In this document: positions 44,910 to 54,481 of the stretch, piece after piece
Layout: each line of letters opens with the position of its first letter
Numbering within the stretch: position 1 is the stretch's first letter
Assembly: GCF_031143425.1 (NCBI RefSeq)
Contig: NC_090445.1
Span: forward strand, 1,198,058,691-1,198,122,690
Direction of reading: 5' to 3'
DNA: 64,000 nt
Origin: Pleurodeles waltl
Taxonomy: Eukaryota; Chordata; Amphibia; Caudata; Salamandridae
Notes under the pieces: generated by a model
Told to the model about the DNA's origin: nothing
Databases searched by the model: none
Seen by the model: the letters and a program-made list of their open reading frames with translations, nothing else
Position numbers and translations under genes: made by a program

Positions 44910-45700
44910 ATTTGTGCCAAAGTAGATCGTCCTGACAGCTGTTGTGCCTCCAAAAGCCTGGAAGGCCTGCTTGCCTTCAACAAAAACAAAGACCAAGGTA
45001 CTCCTGTGGAGAAGTAGAGCTACATCGCTCCATCTTGCAGGCACCCCAAGAGACCTAGGAGGATTCCGCACCACAAAAACCTGACACCGGAAAGCACCAT
45101 TCACCCATGCCATCTAGCTCGAGTTTAAGTGGACCAACGGTGACAACGTGGTACCTCAGCCATCCCGAGATGGCCCACCTTGCTCTTGCCCACTGTGGAC
45201 TCCCCGATGCTGCCTGCAGCCTCTGCCCACAGGCCCCCTCAACCACGAGTGCTCCTGGAGGAGAAAAACAGACACCTCAGGATACCTCTGCGCCTGTTGC
45301 CCCTGGCCCATTGAGAAGAGGATCCAAAGTGTCCCCACATCCAAAAGCATCTCAAGACTTAAACTCACCTGTTGGCCCTCCTGGACTGAACTCCCTGTCC
45401 AAACATGCAGTCTCTTTTCAACCGGACCGATCCCCCATTGACTAACATCGGGCACCTGACGCTGTAAAGCACCTCTGCACCCAGCTACCCCAGGTGACCA
45501 GCTGGTGCTGATAAGCCGAAGGATGCTCGACCACACTATCCTCTAAAAAGAGCACCTTGGGATTGCTAGAGCAAGACCCTGTATACTAGTAAGTAACCCT
45601 CTGGACTCTTTGCACAGTATACCTCATTTTGGTATACTATGTCAATAGCCAGCTTCCTACATTAAGCTGTATACAAATTAACTGGAACCGCATCACTTAC

Positions 45701-45777
45701 CAATAAGGTCACTTCTATCCAACAGCAGCTCAAGGTCTTTGTCACTAATCACCTTATCAGCAGATCCGTTAACCTCC
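45701..45777 (-). CDS. HELLS: HELLS, penultimate coding exon (77 nt)
   Basis: The acceptor AG (45778-45779) follows a T-rich tract and the donor is GTAAGTG (45694-45700). The first base completes AGG (Arg) from the previous exon, then [20 protein letters not shown] and RSDLI, leaving G for the next exon. The [18 protein letters not shown] stretch is a signature of vertebrate HELLS, close to the C-terminus and after the helicase C domain. It is a frame of 25 full codons plus two split ones. The downstream intron is about 37.9 kb and the upstream one 80 bp. Confidence 0.93.
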
Positions 45778-45857
45778 CTGTACAATAAGAAAAGAGTCAG
45801 GTTTAATTGTGAACTTCATCTGAACTAAATACAGCGCACTTCAGACCATCTAAATAC
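45778..45857 (-). other. HELLS: HELLS short intron, 80 bp
   Basis: The donor is GTATTTA and the acceptor TCTTATTGTACAG on the minus strand. It is free of transposons. Confidence 0.85.
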
Positions 45858-45954
45858 CTTTCAAAATCTCTGGAACGAAGTAATTCCATTAGTTCTTGAG
45901 GATCCAAACAGCTTTTCGACTGATGTATTCCTGCTTGGCCACCTTTGAACTTGT
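45858..45954 (-). CDS. HELLS: HELLS, third exon from the 3' end (97 nt)
   Basis: The acceptor is TTTTTCACAG and the donor GTATTTAG. After two bases completing a split codon, the frame reads KFKGGQAGIHQSKSCLDPQE then LMELLRSRDFE, ending in AG of a split Arg codon. Vertebrate HELLS has the same KFKGGQ...LDP.ELMELL.SRD.ER series, lying between the helicase C domain and the C-terminal end. The length equals 2 + 31x3 + 2, which joins in phase to 45701-45777. No earlier HELLS exon was found between here and 64000, so the next upstream intron is also at least 18 kb. Confidence 0.93.
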
Positions 45955-46740
45955 CTGTGAAAAATAAACTTTAAAGTAGGTAAAACTGCGGACAAACTGC
46001 CAAGGGTTAAGATTCTTTTACATTTTAACAAAGCTCTCTTTAGCCACTCCCTAGAACAGCAGAGGAACAAGCGAACTGACATACAAATGGTCATCAACAC
46101 CAGTGCTGGCAAGAATCACAGTCAAATGCATCCAGTAAGGGATCCCTTAACAAAACAGTTTGCGGCCAAAAAAGTTCTTGCCATGTCAGATCTCAATTCA
46201 AGTTACAATAAGTGGACAGCAATACAGAAATCAAGCTCTTCCAACACTAGAATTCGATTTAGGCAGATCCCCAATATGCAAGGCAGTGTAATCTTACGTT
46301 TGTTGAATTGTTTAAAACAAACACCCTTCCGAAACCTACACTGCAGCTCCAAAAATCGTTCTGCAGTCTAAAATGGCAAAAAAACGTGGAGAAGCACAAT
46401 CTGAGACTGGAGTTAAAAAGACACCCTACCCCCTAAAGACTAGGGTGTTCTCTCTCTAAAGATGCCTAATACTCTCCTCCAAAAACCAGTCTGCACAACT
46501 GAGAAAACCAAGCCTCTGATTACCTTTTGGGAAAGATAGAAAGCCAGGGATGAGGGCAAGTAGTTTATGGCTTCAATGAACATTTCTATGAAGCAGAACC
46601 AGGAGTACAAGTAACACTTCTTATTAGAAAACAGTGCCAAGAACATCCCTCATCACCCAAAGTTTTCCATCATAAGAGGAAAGTAAGAAAACCTTTCAAT
46701 ATAACAATAACCACTTCAAAAGATAGTTACCTAAAAAAAA
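45955..46740. other. HELLS upstream intron, no element recognised
   Basis: AT-rich sequence upstream (in gene direction) of the exon at 45858. I see no coding exon or clear terminal repeat. Confidence 0.45.
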
Positions 46741-48337
46741 GTCTTAAGGTAGCATCAGCCTCCAGTTCACTCTGGACTCGGAATCCAACTGGTTGGTAAA
46801 AGTACGAAAATATTTCCATGTAGCTGCTTTACATACATCTGGAAAAGGGAATGTTTCCCAACCAAGCCATAGCTGCACCTTTTTCTCTGGTAGAATGAGC
46901 TTTTGGCCTTTTTGAAAGGAGTTTATAATCCAACTGAGCACAGAGTAATGCATTAAACAATCAAAAGCGTATCTAAAAGTTGCACAGCCAGTATGCGTTA
47001 GTTCACAGGTTTTATACACGCGTCAAATCTGCTTTTACATATTAAAACCAATATCAAGAGCACGCAGTGAACATTCTGCTGGGGTAGCTAGTTCACAAAA
47101 GCGGCAGAGAAAAAGACTGATTACTAATATTGAGGCATTAGGTAACAGTTTCATAACTACCATGTGCGAATGGGAGATAATATAGTTCAGCAGTTTAAAG
47201 TACATGTCGCTCACTATCAATCGGGCTGTGGTGAAAGAGAACAAACAGCGGACTTAACTGAAAGAAATTTTACAATGAAGTCTTGTGAATGGGCTCAAAA
47301 GTGGAAATATTTTATGAAGTTCAGGCTTGAGTTGGAGAAAGTGTCCGTATTAGGGAGATATTTTCTTTAAACCTTCCATGAAGTCTTTAATTACTGGGAT
47401 CTTGAAGACTAGAGGAGGCCCTTTTCTGGATGGTGTTAAACCTACAAGATGTACTTTTATTGAAACACACTGCAGATTAGAGATTTGGCCAGGGGCAGTC
47501 AAGCACAGCAGGATAACATTTTGGCAGGAAAAAAAGGAAATTCTGATTACGCTCTTTGAACCATAAGCAGAATCTTTCATTTTGAAAGAGCACAAGGCTT
47601 TCTTTTAAAGATCTCCTACTTCCGTTAGGTTTGAATGCGCGAATGGCACATTTAAATGATAACAGTGATTGATCTTAGGAGCTACGTTACAAACTTAAAC
47701 GACATCAAGTTCTATAGAATAGCTGGGCCTGCAGTCTGGTTGCAAATTTCGATTTGCATGGCAGTCTGTGGACTTTAACATCTGCAGGAGGCCTGGAAAC
47801 CATTATTGACAGGACCATTCTGAAGCAAAGAGGCTCATGTTAACACCACAGTTTCAACAACACCAATGATATTCATGGATTGGTGGAGAGGCGTAAAGTA
47901 ATGCTTGAATAGCTCATTAAAAGAGGTCCTGCAGAGAGTTCTAATTGTCTTGATGTGAAGCTTTGGCATTTGGCTTTTGAGGTGTTACAAACCAGTTCCA
48001 TTTGAGGAAACCCAATCTGTTAAAAAAAATATATAGGTCTAAGACCGATTCATGTTTTTCCTTGTAAAACATTCCTACAAGGTAGGCTTGGATTTGTTAC
48101 ATTCCCAGTAGTTAACCCGCTTTTATTGAAAGGCCATGGACTAAAGGCCACGTTAACATTTTCTGTGCCTCTAAAGATAGAGGGCACCTGTCATTTTAAA
48201 AATATTGCAAATAGTTGTGGTATTTTTCCATCTGAAACAGCATACTACCAATCAGATGGAATAAAAGCCTTGAGAGTTAACAAGACTGATGGGAGCTCCA
48301 GAAAGTGAATGATATTGTCTCCTTCCTTGGCTATATG
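46741..48337 (-). mobile_element. Decayed DIRS copy H (recombinase and linker remnant)
   Basis: 47019-46744 encodes DVCKAATWKYFRTFTNQL, equivalent to the CKAATW..HTFTKHY recombinase C-terminus, but the Tyr box is degraded. 47595-47350 holds SIKVHL and FKIPVIKDFMEGLKKISP, equivalent to the core-binding segment FRIPVIKAFMEGLRRIIP of copy A. 47940-48030 is similar at nucleotide level to the linker domain of A3 (20760-20830). Neither terminal repeat is recognisable. Like G, it is old. Confidence 0.65.
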
Positions 48338-48345
48338 CCCTAGGG

Positions 48346-48572
48346 CAGTGGTTCCCAACCTGTGGTCCGGGGACCCCTGGGGGTCCGCGAAGCCTCCTCT
48401 GGGGGTCCACGACAGCTTAGAAAATTAAACAATATTAACAGATTAGGTCCCCAGTTTATAGTAATGACTTAGTGGGGGGTCCCCGGACTCCAATAATGAG
48501 TCAGTGGGGGTTCCCGGGTCCCAGTAATCATGAAGTGGGGGTCCACAGAAGTCAAAAGGTTGGTAACCACTG
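48346..48572. mobile_element. Small non-autonomous hAT element, 227 bp
   Basis: The terminal inverted repeats are CAGTGGTTCCCAACCT and AGGTTGGTAACCACTG. The element is flanked by perfect 8-bp duplications, CCCTAGGG, at 48338-48345 and 48573-48580. The internal GGGGGTCC-rich sequence and the CAGTGGTT terminus are typical of hAT-Charlie-like miniature elements. No coding capacity. Confidence 0.88.
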
Positions 48573-48580
48573 CCCTAGGG

Positions 48581-49261
48581 TGAATGAAACACCCTAGATT
48601 GGCTCCACAGCTCCGAATATCTACCCAGTCGCTGCGAGGCCTTTTACCCTCCTGTGTCCTGTGCTGAGCCTTTTTTGGGGGCTATTTGGGACAGCTAGCG
48701 CTTAGGCCCTCATAACTATCTCCACATAAGCTACCTATGCCAAATTTGCATCCTTTTTTTTCCAACAGCCTAGGGATTATACAGGTACCCAGACTTTGTG
48801 GGTTCCCCTGAAGGAGACCAAGAAATTAGCCAAAATACAGCGTAATTTTTATTTAATTTTTTTTTAAATGTGGAAAAAGGGCTGCAGAAGGCTTGTGGTT
48901 TTCTCCCTGAAAATGGTATCAAAGGGTTTGTGGTGCTGAAATCACCATCTTCCAGGCTTTCAGGAACAGGCAGATTTGAATGAGAAAACCCACTTTTTCA
49001 ACAATTTTGGCATTTTACTGGGACATACCCCATTTTTTTTTTGTTTTTTTGCTTTCAGCCTCTTTCCAGTTAGTGACAGAAATGGGTGTGAAACCAATGC
49101 TGGTTTCCAGAGAGCTAAACATTTCTGAAAAGTAGACAACATTCTGCATTCAGCAAGGGGTAATTTGTGTAGATCCTACAAGTGTTTCCGATAGAAAATA
49201 GCTGAAATGAAAGAATAAAGAAATTCAGGTGAAAAAAAACAGCCATTTTTCTCCACGTTTT
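48581..49261. other. Unclassified intron sequence
   Basis: Contains a few T- and A-rich runs. No frame or element end recognised. Confidence 0.4.
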
Positions 49262-49939
49262 ACACTGCCCCCAGCTCTCCCCCCCCCCCCTTCTCCCAGG
49301 GGCACAGGTACTTGCCTGCTGGCAGCCTGGAACCGGAGCACCCCTGTTATCCATAGGCGCCTATGTGTTTTGGGCACCTCTTTGACCTATGCACCTGACC
49401 GGCCCTGAGCTGCTGGTGTGGTAACTTTGGGGTTGCCTTGAACCCCCAACGGTGGGCTACCTATGCCCCAGAACTGAGACTTTGTAGTGCTTTACTTACC
49501 TCCCCCAGGAATTGTTGATTTTTGGACAGTGTTCACTTTGAAAATAGCTTATTGCCATTTTTTTTTTTTTACACAAAGACTGTATATGATATTGATTTTA
49601 TTCAAAGTTCCTAAAGCATCTAAGTGAAGTACCTCGCATTTAAAGTGTTTACTGCAAATCTTGAACCTGTGGTTCTTAAAATAAAAGAAAAGATGTTTCT
49701 ATATAAGAACCTAATGGCCTGAAGTAAGTCCGAGTGTGTGTTCCTCATTTATTGCCTGTGTGTGTACAACAAATGCTTAACACTACGCTCTGATAAGCGT
49801 AATGCTCGAACACACTACCACAAAATAGATCATTAGAATTATCTAATTTTGCCGCTATCTTACCTCTAAGGGGAGCCCTTGGTCTCTGTGCACACGATTT
49901 CTTACTTTGAAATAGTATATACAGAGCCAACTTCCTACA
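49262..49939 (-). mobile_element. TG...CA element E5, minus strand, 5' fragment
   Basis: The inverse of the E start (TGTAGGAAGTTGGCTCTGTA) ends at 49939. Homology to E2 runs through CTAACACTACGCTCTGATAA, the AATAAA region, CGGCCCTGAGCTGCTGGTGT and GGAACCGGAGCACCCCTGTT, and stops near 49262 at a C run. This is the only E copy in the opposite orientation. Confidence 0.75.
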
Positions 49940-52734
49940 TAAATGATCCAAATCTGAATGATATGATGGGGGGTGGCAATAAAGCTGGTGTTAGACTATG
50001 AGACCAGAGTGCTCCAACATCAAAAACTTGTCTGACACTAAGCAGTGAAGGTGCAGCATCGCAGAGATGGAAACCATCCGTGACAGTGAACAAGTTGCCG
50101 CTGTACCTTTCACTGATGTCATGGCCCTCAGGGACCGGAATCTGTGACTGGCTTCCTCTCCTCCTTTCTGGTAATACGTTCCCTGTATTTCACTCTATTG
50201 GAATTCTTAATGATGGGCTCGCTTGTTGTGTAACCAGTAGGTTAGTAGCAGCGTTGTCATTTTTCTTCTTTGTCTAATTTTACCAGAGGTCACCCAGTTT
50301 CCCTTACAGATCGGTTACTTGCATTGTTCAATGTTCCTTTTGGCATAATATTCACACTATCATGGAAACCAGATGTGGCTAGCATAAAAGGAACGATTTC
50401 AAAAGTAGCTGCTCATCCGGAGTCATTAGGAATCATGAAAGCAACTAGGGGCAGAAGGAGACCTTATCAATGTCGGACAGAGGCAAAAGTAGAAGATCTA
50501 AGCATCAAAACCTACCAAGAGGATTTATGGCATTACCTAGCCATGACGGCCACGATCTGGTTTACCTAGCCTAATCAACAAGGTGGAGTGCAATGCTTCT
50601 CTGATTTTGTTCACTGCAGTGGAAAGCATTCTACAAAATAACACACTGCACTTCACCAACCAACTTTGCTCCTGGAACAAATATTCCAGGCCATAAAAAT
50701 CACCCACAATGTCAAAGGATGACCAGATGGATCTGCACATATGGGAAATGTCAGTACGAATTGCTGCTACACATTGTTTTTAATACACCTGCACTCGCCG
50801 CTGCATGACCCAAGACTGAGCAGAGGACGTTTTGGAAATCTGATTATAAGGAAAGGACTTTATGTATGGTCACCCCTAAATTATTCGACAGATGCTGATG
50901 GGTTTTTGACTCAAAGTGCACAGAGGCCTGCTAACTAGACATCAGTGTCCCGACCCGTAAGTGTATGATGATTGACTGTACCCAATTCAAAATGGCTAAT
51001 GTACCTGTGAGCCCCTAGTAAGTGGTACCCTGGTGCTCAGGGCAAATAAATTAGAGGGTACCCCAGTGCTTGCAGCACTACTTGTGCCATGCTGGAGGTC
51101 CCCCAAACAAAAACGAGACCTCTAGTCCATCATTGGAGACTGGTAGAGCAGTCAGATACTGCGAGCCCGACTTTGCTATTGAAAGCAGTGGCAATGCCAC
51201 CACTTCCCCCCCTACATGTGTCATCCCTCTGGCAGGCCTATCGAGTTCTAAAGGCAGGGTGTGACATGACAGGCAGGACATGTACTGTACATGTCCTGAC
51301 AAACGCAAAACTACTGTTCTTAATGTGGAAAGACGTGGTCTCCCAAATGGCGAGTACATTCTTACACGCTGACCCCTCTGCTTTGCTAACTCATGAACAG
51401 TACAACCAAAGTGGGCACTCCAAGATATCTAACAACTCGTCATGTTAAGCCAGACTTGTAGCTCAAGTCATAATTAATTTAACTTATTGCAGTGTGCAGC
51501 TCTAGCAAAGCTACCACTTTGCTGCATTGAGAACTTGTGGGCTTTCCCGAGCATACATGGAGCTTGCCCCCACGAAAAAGCTTTCCATCCACTTTTAGAG
51601 ACATGCCAACGACTCAGGAAGGAGAACAATGAGGAATCGACTTAGAGCGGCTTCAAAGGAGAAACCACCTCTGAAGGGCAGATGTCACAATAGAGAGGTG
51701 GGGCGTCCCAATGTTTAGACAGACTAGCAAAGGGAGCAGAGAGGGAAACCAGTTGCAAAACCAGTTCCCCAGGGGGAGGCTAGGGCGGTCTGGGCACCAA
51801 GAGAGGGGTGGCAACCATTTTGGGAGTGGGCAGAATGGTGCATCCTGGGATAGCCGAATCCCACACTCCACAGGACGTTGCAACCAGGTGGGTGAGAACC
51901 TGGTAACCTGATAGCCTCATTGGCTACCCCTGCATGCAGGGCATTTTCGAAGCATAAGATTGCCACCTCTTGCACCCAGACCTCAGATCTAGACAGACTT
52001 TGAAGAAGGGCCAAAGGACTTTCCTGCTGCACAGAGAAACCAACAAAGGCTGAACAAATGAGGACTGCACCTGCTGCACTTATAGGCTAGCAAAGAGGAA
52101 CTATGCCTGTAGTATCCTGCTCAAGGAGAAACTGTCCCCCAGAGCCCAGTCAAGCCAAGAGAGCTTGGAGGGCCAGCTGACTGCCTCCTGTTGACAGCAC
52201 AGGTACACAACAGCTAAAGAACCCTTCTGAGGCAACTTTGGAGCCCAAAGTCTTCAAGCTGCTACCACCGCCACGTAGCACAGAGGACCAATACTGATGC
52301 AGAGTTGTACCAGCGTTGGCAGAGTCTGGGAGTGTAGTCAGAGTTGCTGGGACCCTCAGAAGGAGAGTTATCCATTTGTGACTGGCCTGTGACTGCAACA
52401 ATGATGACTAATAGCCCAGTGACTCGACTTCAGCCAGACAGGAGAGGATTTTGTGGGATGTTGACCCTGCAATTCAAGACGCCCTCACCATCTGCATGGA
52501 CCAAGGAAAAATCCTTGCAGGATGACCCCCATCTACCGTGGCACATCCACAGCTCTCTTAAGCACCTCAGTATCCCTTATCTAATGCTTTGGGACCACTC
52601 CATAGGAATCAACTGGACATAGATAAAGTGCTTGGAACTGCTGAGGGACTGTCTCTTCTGTTAAGAGAACTGCTCTTGAGGACCTTGCTGATCCCCCTGA
52701 CTAGCACCCTCATTAATACTTAAACAAGTTTTCT
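49940..52734. other. Unclassified region upstream of the HELLS exons
   Basis: No reliable gene or complete element is seen. Plus- and minus-strand frames of up to 119 codons have no recognisable motif. The segment around 51060-51300, with ACATGTACTGTACATGTCC (a palindrome), and the GC-rich part at 51640-52700 look repeat-like. They could be parts of old LTR-type elements. Confidence 0.35.
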
Positions 52735-53358
52735 TTGAAAACGTTTGAGCCATGAAGTGCACCAACACTGGTGCCTCCAAACTAGGGCCATGAAAGAGTA
52801 TCCTTCGCCCTCTAAATTTGTCCACAGAGCAGGGAGGATGGGTGGGTTGGTAAGGAATCTTCGCCTACAATTTCTCTCTACCAGAAAATGTGTTACTGAA
52901 GGTAAGTAACTTACCTTTGAACAGATAACCAAGCAATACCATCCCTGGTTGTGGACAAATGTTCTAAACTACAAAGGCCTGAAGGACGGAATGGATGAAA
53001 TGCCCATCTCTTTGGACCAGAGTATCCATAAAGTAATATTTAGTAAACGTGTGCAGTGATGCCCACGTTGTTGTCTTGCAGATGGTCCAGGACTGGGACT
53101 CCACCCACTAACGCATGGGGAAGAAGAGCCCATAAGCCCTCAGGAGGCTGCTTTCTGGCCAATGGGTAGCAGAAGTTAATACCAAGAATGACCAAGTGCA
53201 AAATGGTCACTTTCTGCACTGCTGAGCTTTCTTTGCTCCAACATACCCCACAAAGTTTGTCGTCCACCCGGAACTCTTTTGTGAGGTCAAGGTAGAATCA
53301 CAATGCTATTTTTGGGTCCAGACGGAATCGCTCCTCCTTTGGAGGGATGTGAAGGAGC

Positions 53359-53637
53359 CTAGAAGGTGGGCAGGGCCATTAATTGGCCCACATGGAATAG
53401 AGTTACCACTTTCAGGTGGAAAGAGGCCGTAGTGCGAAGCACCAGTTTGTTTGGGAAAATCGACCGGAATGGAGGCTTCGATGACCAGGCCTGCCGCTCA
53501 CTCACTTTCCGGGCAGACGTTAATGCCACCAGAAAGGCTGTCTTGATGGTGAGTAGCCAGAAGGGACAATTAGAAAGATGTTCAAAAGGAGCACACATTA
53601 GGAAGTTGAGAACCAAATTAAAGTCGCAGTGAGGCAT
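53359..53637 (-). pseudogene. Tyrosine recombinase fragment of copy D2
   Basis: The frame encodes NLVLNFLMCAPFEHL, then TSARKVSERQAWSS and KVVTLFHVGQLMALPTF. The Arg directly before the VSE motif in other copies is Lys here. The HxxR and Tyr boxes are not intact. Non-functional. Confidence 0.65.
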
Positions 53638-54481
53638 AATAAATGGTGATGGGGAAACATATGTACAAGTCCTTTTAGGAACCTATTTACAGTAGTGGAC
53701 TTTTATAAAGACGGTTGGTCACGCTGCCACAGGAAGGCTGGCAGAGCGGAAAGGTAACCCTTAAGAGTACCAACAGCAGAGCTCTGCTGGGCAAGGGTGA
53801 AAGTAAACAGAAGACTATCAGAAAGAGGAAGAGAGGGTGTCAATGGACTTTTCTGTACAATTATTTACAAATGTGTTTCATTCGCAGGCATATACCGTCT
53901 TGGTGGAGGGATCCCTGGTTGCCATATTATTGCAGACTTCGGGAGGAAGGTCGAAGGCTGTCAACTGTCACCGCTCAATCGCTACGTGAAAAGGCGGAGA
54001 GTTGACAGGTTTGGATGGAGGACCCTCCTCTGATTCTATGACAGAAGATCCTCCCGAAGGGGCAGCCTGACCAGAGGATCAATGCTCATACGCAGAAGCT
54101 CAGGATATCAGACTCTCCAAGCCAAGTCCGGAGCCACAAGGAAGATTTGGGCCCAGTCGTTCCTCATCTTCTTGAGAACCCTGGGGAGGAACAGTATGGG
54201 CAGAAAGGCATACGGGAGGCCCGAGGTCCACTCAAGATAAAAAGCATCTGAGCGATAGACGCCTTGGATCTGCTAGGCATCGACAGTTGAGTTTATCAGC
54301 TCTGGCGTTCAGAGAGCCCGGCAGGTTTTGAACCACCAGGGTTATGCTCTGTTGTTCCAACCATATCCAGATATACAGAGCCTCTTGACAAAGAGTCCAC
54401 AACCCCACCCTACTTGTTGCAGTACCACATAGCGGTGGTGTAGTCTATTAACACCTGCACTAGTCTTTCCTTGATGGAGCA

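Larger units (their letters stand above)
39086..45661 (-). mobile_element. TG...CA element F, minus strand, split by E2 and by a Penelope-like element
   Basis: On the minus strand F starts TGTAGGAAGCTGGCTATTGA at 45661, resembling the E start but clearly another family. It runs to 44910, where the Penelope element and its target duplication intervene, and continues at 41962-42090. After E2 a tail at 39086-39267 resembles, inverted, the E segment with CAATGGCTAC and CCTAAATTTAGTATT. The left boundary is uncertain. F ends 39 bp from the splice donor of the HELLS penultimate exon. Confidence 0.5.
7776..45700 (-). other. HELLS: HELLS terminal intron, about 37.9 kb, filled with nested transposons
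   Basis: It runs from donor GTAAGTG (complement of 45694-45700) to the acceptor at 7776-7777. It contains DIRS copies D, A3, C, A2, B, A and D4, the TG...CA elements E1, E2 and F, and a Penelope-like element. The only sizeable stretches without a recognised element are 7778-8956 and 12176-12562. The neighbouring intron is 80 bp. Confidence 0.85.

Noticed and set aside
45107..45536. Proline-rich frames (112 and 126 codons) within element F
   Set aside because: Overlapping frames on both strands of a GC-rich repeat, with no recognisable domain. They are better explained as non-coding F sequence.
50270..50569. 99-codon plus-strand frame containing VPFGIIFT, reminiscent of RT VLPFG
   Set aside because: No other RT motif is near it and the order does not fit an RT.
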